Assembly: GCA_900547685.1 (NCBI GenBank)
Contig: URHS01000063.1
Coordinates: forward strand, 1 to 12,490
Length of the DNA: 12,490 bases
Reading direction: 5' to 3'
Source: an uncultured Blautia sp.
GTDB taxonomy: Bacteria; Bacillota; Clostridia; Lachnospirales; Lachnospiraceae
Shown here: positions 1-7,278 of the stretch, piece by piece
How positions within the stretch are numbered: position 1 is the first letter of the stretch
Layout of the letters: each line of letters opens with the position of its first letter
Made by a program: the position numbers and the translations under genes
Notes under the pieces: generated by a model
Seen by the model: the letters and a program-made list of their open reading frames with translations, nothing else
Database searches by the model: none
Told to the model about the DNA's origin: nothing

Positions 1-192
1 ATGCTGACAGGTATGATATTAGGTGTATTAGTAGTGCCTGTTATCTTGTCTTCGTATGTGCCTGTCAGAGCACTTAATTGGGCACACCATCTGTTTTTTG
101 TCTTTACGGCAGATTTAAAAATAGTGGTAGTTATCTGTTTAATTTTAGGAACAGTCGTTTTTCTGATGACACGAAGGGAGCGAAAAATATGA
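1..192 (+). CDS. C-terminal fragment of a multi-pass membrane protein, possibly an ABC permease
   Basis: Open from the first base to a TGA at 190-192, so the true start is probably left of the window; the ATG at base 1 may be internal. The 63 visible residues hold two hydrophobic helices (about 1-22 and 38-57) and end in a basic tail (TRRERKI), as expected for the last membrane segments of a multi-pass protein. The stop overlaps the next gene's ATG by 4 bases, so the two are translationally coupled. Lipoproteins like the next one often sit beside ABC transporter genes in related clostridia, which is the only reason to propose a permease. The family cannot be recognised from this fragment. Confidence 0.6.
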   Translation: MLTGMILGVLVVPVILSSYVPVRALNWAHHLFFVFTADLKIVVVICLILGTVVFLMTRRERKI

Positions 193-1319
193 AGAAGTTA
201 AAAATTATTCCATTTTTCTTTCTGGCGGTCTTACTGCTTCTTACAGCATGCAGCAGTAAACAAGGGACAGAAGAAAAATCGAAAGCAGACAGGTTTCAAG
301 ATGAAAGAGAATATTTAATTATGGCAAGTTTGACGGAGTCTGATAAAGGAATATATGGAGTTGAAATGGGAGAAGAATATAGTCCTATCTTTTTTGTGGA
401 TAAAGCAACCAGTAAAAAAACAATATTATGTCAGAAGGTTAATTGTAAACATAATTCTGAAGAATGTCCGGCAGTTGAGAACGGAATTGTAGGATGTATG
501 GCATATTCAAATGGCACATTATATTTCATGGTTCAAAAACTTGAAAAGGAAGAGTTGGAACTTCAATTGTATTCTATGAAAGAAGATGGCAGTGGCAAGA
601 AAAAATTACATACTTTTAAAAATGCACAGATTTTTCCTAATCAGGCAGGTTTGTATAAAGGGAAAATTGTGATATCTGTTCAAACACAAAAAGAATTGGA
701 AGACGGAAGTGGTTTGACTACGGCAGAGCCATCGATTGTAATGTATGATTTGAAAACAAAAAAGGAAACGGTTTTGCTTAATGGAGCTGAAAATGAAGGG
801 AAGTATACAGTTCCATGCGGAGGAAGCGAAAACGGAATATATCTTGTGCAGATACCGTGGGAAGATACAGCACAGGAACAAGAATGTGATTATTTAAGAT
901 ATGATTTTGAAACCGGAAAGTTAAGTGAAGTATATAAGACAACTGTATCCAATATGCAGATCATTAAAAATGATATACTTTATTTGCAATCAGAAGGAAA
1001 AAAGCAGTTGGAAAGGTATAATATAAAAACACAGGAAAAAAAGGTTGTATTGGAATGGCAAGAGGATGCAGATGAAATCTGGGCAAGAGAAGATTATATG
1101 GAATTTCGGAAAAATGTAGAGGAAGGAGAGAGAAAAAAGATATATTGTAACTGGTATGATTTTGAAGAAGAAAAATATTTGTTTGATGGATATCAGGATT
1201 TGAATAAAATTAAGGTAAAAGATAAAACAGAGAATGGATATTGGGTTTATAAAGAAGGAGAACCTTATTTCTATCATCTGGAAGATGGAAGGTGGCAGGA
1301 AATTGAAGAAATCAAATAA
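189..1319 (+). CDS. Lipoprotein with C-x4-C-x-H-x4-C cluster, probable beta-propeller-like fold
   Basis: A 376-residue secreted lipoprotein anchored to the outer face of the membrane. The ATG at 189 overlaps the previous stop and starts directly with a lipoprotein signal: basic MKKLK, a hydrophobic stretch, then lipobox LTAC with the acylated cysteine at residue 21. An upstream in-frame start at 78 would bury this signal and is rejected. Residues 81-93 carry C81-x4-C86-x-H88-x4-C93, a recurring pattern in clostridial lipoproteins that could bind a metal or form disulfides. The remainder shows repeated short beta-type units (GTLYFMV, LQLYSMKEDGSG, GIYLVQI, LRYDFETGKL, DILYLQ), as in propeller-like or DUF5050-like proteins. 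Function unknown. Coupling to the preceding membrane protein suggests an accessory role in that complex. Confidence 0.88.
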   Translation: MKKLKIIPFFFLAVLLLLTACSSKQGTEEKSKADRFQDEREYLIMASLTESDKGIYGVEMGEEYSPIFFVDKATSKKTILCQKVNCKHNSEECPAVENGIVGCMAYSNGTLYFMVQKLEKEELELQLYSMKEDGSGKKKLHTFKNAQIFPNQAGLYKGKIVISVQTQKELEDGSGLTTAEPSIVMYDLKTKKETVLLNGAENEGKYTVPCGGSENGIYLVQIPWEDTAQEQECDYLRYDFETGKLSEVYKTTVSNMQIIKNDILYLQSEGKKQLERYNIKTQEKKVVLEWQEDADEIWAREDYMEFRKNVEEGERKKIYCNWYDFEEEKYLFDGYQDLNKIKVKDKTENGYWVYKEGEPYFYHLEDGRWQEIEEIK

Positions 1320-1425
1320 AGAACCGTAAAGGAAATTGTTATTGTTTATACCTCTGAGTGTCCTGGTGTAGTGTGTGGGCGCTTGGGGGTTTTATTTTGC
1401 TAATAAAGCTTCGTTACCTTTTTTG

Positions 1426-1454
1426 TTGCTGGAAAAAAGAGAAAGGGGTATAAT
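1426..1454 (+). promoter_or_regulatory. Sigma-A-like promoter match just before a terminator hairpin
   Basis: TTGCTG at 1426-1431 and a perfect TATAAT at 1449-1454, spaced by 17 bases. Transcription would begin near 1461, inside the left arm of the hairpin at 1456-1493, so the RNA would begin with a terminator-like stem. It may be a chance match in AT-rich DNA, a source of a very short RNA, or an attenuated promoter for the YibE/F genes. Confidence 0.45.
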
Positions 1455-1455
1455 C

Positions 1456-1496
1456 AAAAGAACGTTTTGTGAGGGATCACAAAACGTTCTTTTTTT
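1456..1496 (+). terminator. Rho-independent terminator
   Basis: A perfect stem: AGAACGTTTTGTGA at 1459-1472, loop GGGA at 1473-1476, complement at 1477-1490, extended by three A-T pairs (1456-1458 with 1491-1493) and followed by a T run through 1496. It lies 136 bases after the lipoprotein stop and before the YibE/F genes, so it most likely ends the leftward unit. The A-rich left flank could allow some termination in the other direction. The rest of the 255-base gap (1320-1574) holds no supported gene. Confidence 0.85.
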
Positions 1497-1574
1497 GGTT
1501 GTCTTGTATATATTTTTCCATTTGTTTACGAGGGAGTTTTTTATAAAAGGAAAAATCTCTGCATCCTTATAGGA

Positions 1575-2630
1575 ATGTATATTTTGCTTCTTTTATTTGT
1601 GTCTCATGATGCCTGGCTTTATGATACGACCATTGCAAAAATTACAAAAGTACAAACAGAAAAGACAGGAGAGAAAGAAGCTGTAAGGGGGGATGAGGAG
1701 ATTTATTATCGCCAGACAATGCAGGGGATTATATTGAATGGAAAATGGAAGGGAAGTAAAATTACACTGAAAAATGAATATTCTTATTCCGGAGTAACGA
1801 ACCAGAAATACCATAGAGGAGACAAGGTTTTTATTCACACCAGTGAGAATGGAGAAAATCTGTCAGGAAAAATAAAAGGATTAAAAAGAGACACTTATTT
1901 GGCGGCGGTAGGAGGAATGCTGCTGCTTTTGCTGATTTTGATTACAAAGAGACAGGGGATTTATACGATAAGTACCATGATTTTTAACACTGCAGTCTAT
2001 GCAGTGGGGTTTCATTTTTATTTGAAAGGCAGCAACATGATTGAAATCTGCAATATCATGGTGTTGTGTTTTACTTTTGGAACAATTTTTCTTCTAAATG
2101 GATTTCATAAGCGAACCTGGGCGGCAGTCTGTTCAACTATCTGTGTCTTTTCGGTTATTATGGGAATCTTTCATTTTGTTATATATTTGTATGGTGATGT
2201 GGACTACTCGTCTATGGAATATCTGGGAAGCGTGGAAAATCCTGCACAGATGTTTGAGGCAGAGGTTATGCTGGCCGGACTTGGAGCAATTATGGATGTA
2301 GCAGTAACTATATCAGCAGCTACAGGTGAACTTATCCGGAAAAAACCGGATATTAAGTTTTTATCACTGTTTCGCTCCGGCAGAGAAATCGGATATGATA
2401 TTATGGGAACTATGCTCAGTGTGTTGCTTTTTACTTTTGGAAGTGGCTTAATTCCCGGATTTCTCATTCGAATGAATAATGATATTTCCTTTTTATCAAA
2501 TATACGGTATCATATTCCGTTTGAAATTTGTCGATTTCTCATAGAAAGTATCGGAATTGTTTTGGCAATCCCAATTTCAATTTTTGTATCTGCAGTTTTT
2601 TTAAAGATACGGTTTAGGAGGGAAAAATGA
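1575..2630 (+). CDS. YibE/F family membrane protein, first of a pair
   Basis: A 351-residue YibE/F-like (PF07907-type) multi-pass membrane protein. A first hydrophobic helix is followed by a soluble extracytoplasmic segment (about 17-107, beta-rich, with YHRGDKVFIHT) and then six to seven membrane helices. The family-typical segment AGLGAIMDVAVTISAATGEL at about 235-254 and the later SGREIGYDIMGTMLSVLLFTFGSG support the assignment. The biochemical role of the family is not established. The start is uncertain. ATG 1575 is the first standard in-frame start, but AGGA at 1571-1574 sits directly against it, while a TTG at 1584 has better spacing. The reading frame stays open upstream to 1473 and reads like a natural basic N-terminus (KRKNLCILIG), but has no ATG, GTG or TTG. 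Its stop overlaps the next start by 4 bases. Confidence 0.88.
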   Translation: MYILLLLFVSHDAWLYDTTIAKITKVQTEKTGEKEAVRGDEEIYYRQTMQGIILNGKWKGSKITLKNEYSYSGVTNQKYHRGDKVFIHTSENGENLSGKIKGLKRDTYLAAVGGMLLLLLILITKRQGIYTISTMIFNTAVYAVGFHFYLKGSNMIEICNIMVLCFTFGTIFLLNGFHKRTWAAVCSTICVFSVIMGIFHFVIYLYGDVDYSSMEYLGSVENPAQMFEAEVMLAGLGAIMDVAVTISAATGELIRKKPDIKFLSLFRSGREIGYDIMGTMLSVLLFTFGSGLIPGFLIRMNNDISFLSNIRYHIPFEICRFLIESIGIVLAIPISIFVSAVFLKIRFRREK

Positions 2631-3415
2631 CAGGAATACTTGTTTTAATACTGTTTCTTCTCATGGTTGCAGTAGGAGGAGAAAGAGGGGCAATTGCTGT
2701 TTTAGTACTATGTGGAAATATTCTTGTTCTGTCGGGAACCATCATTTTACTGGCAAAGGGTTATCCTGTTTTTCTAGTTGTTTTTTTGGCAGCAGTGATA
2801 ATCAGTTATATATCTTTAATGAAACAGAACGGGAAAAATGTGAAAACTTTTGCGGCATTTGCAGCAGTGACAGGGGTTATGTTTGGATTAAGTATCCTTA
2901 TTTATTTGCTGGTGTGGAAGGCGCAAGGCGGGGGACTGAATGAAATACAGTCTATGCAGGAAGATATTATGTACTTTTATGAGTCTGATCTTCATATCAA
3001 TATGCTGAGGATAGCGGTGTCTGTAACCATATTAAGTGCTTTGGGTGCGGCAATAGATACTGCATTATCTGTAACTTCTGCAGTTTATGAAGTAAAACAG
3101 CATCGGCCGGAATTATCTCAAAAAGAATTGTTTGATTCCGGTATGCAGGTGGGAAAAGAGATTATAGGAACTACGGTAAATACATTGCTTTTTGTTTATT
3201 TAGGAGACTCCATGCTATTATTTGCCTATTTAAAAAAGGGTGGATATACTATAGAAACTATTGTTAATTCTCGATTTTTGTTTCAGGAGCTGTCTGTAAT
3301 GCTTTTTGGAGCAGTGGCTTGTGTGTTGATTGTTCCTTTTGCAGCCTATTGCGTAGCTTATGCTCTTTCAAATGAAAGTGGATTAAAAAAATCTAAATTT
3401 CTTCATAAGAATTGA
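2627..3415 (+). CDS. YibE/F family membrane protein, second of a pair
   Basis: A 262-residue YibE/F-like protein, almost entirely membrane helices, without the large extracytoplasmic segment of its partner. The diagnostic stretch LGAAIDTALSVTSAVYEV is followed by VGKEIIGTTVNTLLFVYLGDS, mirroring the equivalent segment of the upstream gene, so the two proteins are paralogous. ATG 2627 overlaps the upstream TGA and is preceded by AGGAGGG at a good distance, which fixes the start and implies coupled translation, probably of two subunits of one complex. No terminator follows; the -35 element of the next promoter overlaps its stop codon. Substrate unknown. Confidence 0.88.
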   Translation: MTGILVLILFLLMVAVGGERGAIAVLVLCGNILVLSGTIILLAKGYPVFLVVFLAAVIISYISLMKQNGKNVKTFAAFAAVTGVMFGLSILIYLLVWKAQGGGLNEIQSMQEDIMYFYESDLHINMLRIAVSVTILSALGAAIDTALSVTSAVYEVKQHRPELSQKELFDSGMQVGKEIIGTTVNTLLFVYLGDSMLLFAYLKKGGYTIETIVNSRFLFQELSVMLFGAVACVLIVPFAAYCVAYALSNESGLKKSKFLHKN

Positions 3416-3441
3416 CAAAAATAGTAAACTTATGCCATTAT
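3412..3441 (+). promoter_or_regulatory. Promoter of the pot operon
   Basis: A consensus -35 TTGACA at 3412-3417, overlapping the YibE/F stop codon, then an 18-base spacer and a weaker -10 CATTAT at 3436-3441. The transcript would have a leader of roughly 35 bases before the potA ribosome site (AGAAGGA). No operator palindrome or riboswitch-like fold was recognised in the 69-base gap. Confidence 0.6.
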
Positions 3442-3484
3442 AGAAACTGGCAATAGGTTGAAATGAAAAAAAGAAGGAAAAAAG

Positions 3485-4549
3485 ATGAGTGAACAATTAC
3501 TGGAATTAAAAAATATAAAAAAGGGATTTGGAGAAACCGATGTTTTAAATGGAATTACTTTGTCCATAAAAAAGGGAGAATTTATTACCTTTTTAGGTGC
3601 CTCCGGATGTGGTAAAACAACAACTTTGCGTATTATTGCCGGTTTGGAAACACCGGATAGCGGAACTGTATTTTTAGATGGAAAAGATGTTACATCGGTT
3701 CCGCCTAATCAAAGAGATGTAAATACAGTTTTTCAAAATTATGCACTGTTTCCTCATTTAAATGTAGAAGGAAATGTGGGATACGGGCTGAAAATTAAGA
3801 GAGTGCCGAAAGCAGAAATTAAGAAAAGAGTAGCAGAAATATTAGAATTAGTGCAACTGACAGGATATGAAAAACGTATGCCCTCAGAGCTTTCAGGAGG
3901 GCAAAAACAGAGGGTAGCCATTGCAAGAGCACTGGTAAACAGTCCCAAGCTTTTACTTTTAGATGAACCTTTGGGAGCATTGGATTTGAAACTTCGTCGT
4001 ACCATGCAGATTGAGTTAAAACGATTACAGAAAAAGCTGGGGATCACCTTTTTATATATTACTCATGATCAGGAAGAAGCCATTAATATGTCAGACAGAA
4101 TTGTAGTAATGAAAGATGGCAGGTTTGAACAGATTGGAACACCGGATGAAATTTATAATCATCCCCAAACCAGTTATGTGGCAGATTTTGTAGGAAATGC
4201 AAATGTGATTTCCGGAATGGTACAAAAAGTAACACAGACGGAAGCACAGGTACTTATGGAAAATCAGATAATGTATGCAGAACCGGCTGCCGGAATTCGT
4301 GAGGGAATGAAGGTGAGTTTGGCAGTACGCAGAGAGAACTTAAAGGTTTGTACAGAGTGTAAGGAAGGTCTGGAGGCTGTCTTGGAAGATAAATCTTTTA
4401 CAGCGGGGCAGCTTCATCTGACATTAAAGTTGAAATCAGGGAAAACACTGGTGTCCTGCAGATATGGTATGGATGCAGATTTAAAAGCAGGTGAAAAGGT
4501 CTGTGTGGGTTGGAAACCGGAGCATGCTGTATTTGTGGATTTAGAGTAG
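3485..4549 (+). CDS. potA: PotA-type ABC transporter ATP-binding protein
   Basis: The 354-residue ATPase subunit of a spermidine/putrescine-type importer, acting on the cytoplasmic face and driving uptake by ATP hydrolysis. All ABC motifs are visible: Walker A GASGCGKTT at 38-46, Q-loop Q84, signature LSGGQ at 136-140, Walker B LLLLDEP at 156-162 and the switch histidine at 194. After FVGNAN (about 235-240) comes a C-terminal TOBE-like regulatory domain to residue 354, as in PotA and the wider MalK/FbpC group. Length is normal for PotA. ATG 3485 follows AGAAGGA. It is the first gene of the potABCD order; the potB ribosome site begins on its last base. The family is certain, but the transported substrate could differ from polyamines (see the PotD entry). 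Confidence 0.93.
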   Translation: MSEQLLELKNIKKGFGETDVLNGITLSIKKGEFITFLGASGCGKTTTLRIIAGLETPDSGTVFLDGKDVTSVPPNQRDVNTVFQNYALFPHLNVEGNVGYGLKIKRVPKAEIKKRVAEILELVQLTGYEKRMPSELSGGQKQRVAIARALVNSPKLLLLDEPLGALDLKLRRTMQIELKRLQKKLGITFLYITHDQEEAINMSDRIVVMKDGRFEQIGTPDEIYNHPQTSYVADFVGNANVISGMVQKVTQTEAQVLMENQIMYAEPAAGIREGMKVSLAVRRENLKVCTECKEGLEAVLEDKSFTAGQLHLTLKLKSGKTLVSCRYGMDADLKAGEKVCVGWKPEHAVFVDLE

Positions 4550-4560
4550 GAGGCTGGAAG

Positions 4561-5415
4561 ATGAAAAAGAAAAAATCAGGTTTGTTTCTTACTGTACTTC
4601 CCCTTTATCTTTTTACTTTATGTTTTGTGGTAGGTCCTCTCCTTTATATGGTGGCACTGAGTTTTGCTACTAATGGAATCGGTTCTTCTACAATATGGAG
4701 TTTTACTTTGGAAAATTATAAAAAGATTGCAGAGCCTGTGTATCTGAAAAGCTTTGTGCAGTCTTTTCAGCTGGCTATTACCAGCACGCTGCTGATTGTC
4801 CTGATGGGATATCCTTTTGGATATTTTATGGCAAAGCTTTCTGCTAAATGGAAGAAACGAATGATGCTCTTGATAATGATACCTTTTTGGACAAGTTCTT
4901 TAATTCGCATGTATGGCTGGATTTTAATCTTACAGGCTAAAGGTGTTTTAAACGGTTTTCTGATGAAACTGGGGCTGATTGAAGAGCCATTAAAAATTCT
5001 TTATTCTTATCCTGCTGTAGTTATTGGTATGGTTTATGCTCTTTTGCCTTTTATGGTGCTGGCAGTATATTCCAGTGTGGAGAAAATGGACTGGTCTTAT
5101 GTGGAAGCAGCAAGAGATTTAGGTGCAAATGCCATAAAGGCATTTTTTACAGTTACCTTTAAGCTTACTTTGCCGGGGCTTTTGACAGGAGTTATTCTTA
5201 CCTTTATTCCTTCTATGGGGTTATTTTTCATAGCAGATATTTTAGGTGGAAATAAGATTGTACTGGTGGGAAGTGTGATTCAGGATCAGCTTACCAGAGG
5301 AAGTAATTGGCCTTTTGCAGCGGCTCTTGCTGTAGTCTTGATGATGCTTACTTCCCTTATGATGTTTGTATATAGAAAAATTACTCATGTAAAGGATTTG
5401 GAGGGATTATTTTGA
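4561..5415 (+). CDS. potB: PotB-type ABC transporter permease
   Basis: A 284-residue inner-membrane permease forming half of the translocation channel. About six hydrophobic helices are visible, starting at residue 7. The cytoplasmic coupling motif EAARDLGANAIKAF begins at residue 182 and continues into KLTLPGLLTG, matching the EAA loop that docks on the ATPase. WPFAAALAVVLM near the C-terminus is also PotB-like. ATG 4561 is chosen over the in-frame ATG at 4510 because GGAGG at 4549-4553 is correctly placed and the upstream extension would overlap potA and precede the basic MKKKK start. Its stop overlaps the TTG start of potC. Confidence 0.93.
   Translation: MKKKKSGLFLTVLPLYLFTLCFVVGPLLYMVALSFATNGIGSSTIWSFTLENYKKIAEPVYLKSFVQSFQLAITSTLLIVLMGYPFGYFMAKLSAKWKKRMMLLIMIPFWTSSLIRMYGWILILQAKGVLNGFLMKLGLIEEPLKILYSYPAVVIGMVYALLPFMVLAVYSSVEKMDWSYVEAARDLGANAIKAFFTVTFKLTLPGLLTGVILTFIPSMGLFFIADILGGNKIVLVGSVIQDQLTRGSNWPFAAALAVVLMMLTSLMMFVYRKITHVKDLEGLF
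5400..5405 (+). promoter_or_regulatory. Ribosome binding site deciding the potC TTG start
   Basis: GGAGGG lies six bases before TTG 5412, inside the end of potB. It supports the TTG as the real start and a coupled potB stop/potC start (TTGA). Confidence 0.7.
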
Positions 5416-6194
5416 AAAAGAAATGGAAATGGTCAAATTTTTATTTGGCAATTATGATTTTGCTGATGTATTTTCCCCTTGTTATGGTAGTGATTTTTTC
5501 CTTTAATGAGTCCAGACTTTCAGCTAACTTTACAGGCTTTTCTCTGAAATGGTATGAGACTTTAGCGAATGACAGAGATTTAAAGGAGGCGCTTCTTAAC
5601 AGTATTTTACTTGGAGTTTTAAGCTGTGGGATTTCTGCGGTAATTGGAACTTTGGGGGCTGTGGGAATGGCAAGAGTGAAATACAAAAGTAAGGGAATGA
5701 TGGAATATCTTTCTACAATTCCTATTATGATACCGGAAATTATTCTGGGGATGGTTTTTCTTGTGTTCTTTTCTATGTTAAATCTGCCTTTTGGTATGAT
5801 AACACTGGTAATTGCACATACTACGTTTTGTATTCCATATATTTTTATGATGGTAAAAGCACGATTAGTGGGAATTGATAAATCCCTTGAAGAGGCGGCG
5901 AGAGATTTAGGCGCAGGACCGATTAGAACTTTTTTTGATATTACCATGCCTCTCATTGCACCGGCCGTCTTATCAGGAAGTTTACTGGCATTTGCCATGT
6001 CTTTTGATGATGTGGTTATCAGTATTTTTGTAAACGGACCAAGGTTGAACACGTTGCCGGTAAAAGTTTATGCACAGTTAAAAACAGGAGTAACACCGGA
6101 AATTAATGCTCTTTGTACCATTATTTTAGTAGTAATTACAGTAGTTTTGCTTCTTTCCTCATTTTTGAGTAAGAGAGCAGAAAAGAAATATTGA
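5412..6194 (+). CDS. potC: PotC-type ABC transporter permease
   Basis: A 260-residue second permease, partner of PotB in the importer channel. It has about six membrane helices. The EAA loop begins at residue 161 (EAARDLGAGPIRTFFD), followed by ITMPLIAPAVLSG. SFDDVVISIFV at 197-207 closely resembles the PotC signature around the equivalent aspartates. The start is TTG at 5412, overlapping the potB TGA by 4 bases, with GGAGGG six bases upstream; MKKKWK then precedes the first helix. A 23-base gap separates it from the binding-protein gene, with no terminator. Confidence 0.93.
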   Translation: MKKKWKWSNFYLAIMILLMYFPLVMVVIFSFNESRLSANFTGFSLKWYETLANDRDLKEALLNSILLGVLSCGISAVIGTLGAVGMARVKYKSKGMMEYLSTIPIMIPEIILGMVFLVFFSMLNLPFGMITLVIAHTTFCIPYIFMMVKARLVGIDKSLEEAARDLGAGPIRTFFDITMPLIAPAVLSGSLLAFAMSFDDVVISIFVNGPRLNTLPVKVYAQLKTGVTPEINALCTIILVVITVVLLLSSFLSKRAEKKY

Positions 6195-6217
6195 TATTTA
6201 GAAAGTGAGATGTGAAA

Positions 6218-7258
6218 ATGAAGAAAAAAATAGTTTCTATGATTTTATGCACAGTTTTAGCAGGAAGTATGCTGGCAGGCTGCGGAGAAAAAAAGACAGA
6301 GGACGATAAAGAACTGGTGCTCTATACATGGGAGGGCTTGTTTCCTCAGGAAGTTCTGACAGATTTTGAAGATGAAACAGGTATTCGCATTATCAGCTCT
6401 AACTTTGACGCTAACGAAACCATGCTGGAGAAGGTGCAGCAGTCTGATGGAAAAGATTACGACCTTGTAATCGGTGACGACTATATTATTGAGCAGATTG
6501 TAAACAATGGGCTGGCAAAAGAGCTGGATAAAGAAAAACTGAAAAATTATAACAATATAAATCCACTGTATCAGAGCCAGTTTTATGATCCGGAAAATAA
6601 ATATACGATACCACACGGAGCAGGTATTCCTTTGATTGTATACGATCCGGAACAGGTGGATTTTGAAATTCAGGGTTATGAAGACTTATGGAATCCAGCA
6701 TTGGAAGATAAAATTGCAACTATTGCCAGCTATCGTGCAGTGGAAGGTATGGTTCTTCTTACTATGGGAAAAAGTATGAATGAAGAAGACCCTGCTGTTA
6801 TCAAAGAAGCAGGAGAAAAATTAAAAGAACTGGCACCGAATATCCGTATGATTCAGGATACAAACACGCAAAATGCTCTGTTAAATGGGGAAGCTTCTGT
6901 AGGCATTTTGTATACTTCACAGGTAATTGCAGCTTTGGCAGAAAATCCTGACTTAAAAGTAGTTTATCCGAAAGAAGGGTTAGGATTTGGAATTATGAAT
7001 TTCTTTATTCCGAAAAATGCTCCGGATACAGAAGAAGCTTACGCATTTTTAGATTACATTTTAGAGCCGGAAGTAGCAGCACAATGCTTTGATTTTGTAG
7101 GATATTATTGTACAAATAAAGCGGCAGATGAACTGGTAAATCCTGATTTGGTTGTTCCGGACTCTGTGACAAAAGGAGAAATTATTCAGAATGTAAGTGC
7201 AGAGGCAGAAGAAGTATATAATCAGAACTGGACAGAATTTAAAGCAGCCTGCGACTAA
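6218..7258 (+). CDS. potD: PotD-type substrate-binding lipoprotein of the ABC importer
   Basis: A 346-residue extracytoplasmic solute-binding protein tethered by lipid. The signal MKKKIVSMIL leads to lipobox LAGC with the acylated cysteine at residue 22. The mature part aligns with E. coli PotD over its length: YTWEG (36-40), SNFDANETML (61-70), YDLVIGDDY (81-89), EDLWNP (155-160), YPKEG (250-254), FIPKNA (263-268). The ligand site looks unusual. By my recalled alignment, the acidic contacts D168, E171 and D257 of E. coli PotD correspond here to S171, A174 and M260. The polyamine assignment therefore rests on operon and family rather than on binding residues. ATG 6218 is preferred; a GTG at 6212, two codons upstream, is also possible. 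Confidence 0.88.
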   Translation: MKKKIVSMILCTVLAGSMLAGCGEKKTEDDKELVLYTWEGLFPQEVLTDFEDETGIRIISSNFDANETMLEKVQQSDGKDYDLVIGDDYIIEQIVNNGLAKELDKEKLKNYNNINPLYQSQFYDPENKYTIPHGAGIPLIVYDPEQVDFEIQGYEDLWNPALEDKIATIASYRAVEGMVLLTMGKSMNEEDPAVIKEAGEKLKELAPNIRMIQDTNTQNALLNGEASVGILYTSQVIAALAENPDLKVVYPKEGLGFGIMNFFIPKNAPDTEEAYAFLDYILEPEVAAQCFDFVGYYCTNKAADELVNPDLVVPDSVTKGEIIQNVSAEAEEVYNQNWTEFKAACD

Positions 7259-7264
7259 GCTTTC

Positions 7265-7270
7265 GGAGGT
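7265..7270 (+). promoter_or_regulatory. Ribosome binding site deciding the TTG start of the LRR gene
   Basis: GGAGGT sits eight bases before TTG 7279, which is the reason for choosing that start. It follows the potD stop by only six bases, so ribosomes leaving potD could reinitiate here. Confidence 0.75.
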
Positions 7271-7278
7271 ACATAAAG

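Noticed and set aside
78..188. 37-codon N-terminal extension of the lipoprotein
   Set aside because: It would place the lipoprotein signal peptide internally and overlap the upstream membrane protein; ATG 189 gives a textbook lipoprotein start.
1375..1572. 65-codon open frame starting at GTG 1375
   Set aside because: It reads through the strong terminator hairpin at 1456-1496 and its T run; the hydrophobic look of the product comes from T-rich DNA.
5441..6052. 203-codon open frame on the minus strand opposite potC
   Set aside because: It lies wholly inside potC, whose EAA loop, helices and ribosome site are clear; the antisense product is low-complexity Ile/Lys/Ser-rich and has no recognisable domain.
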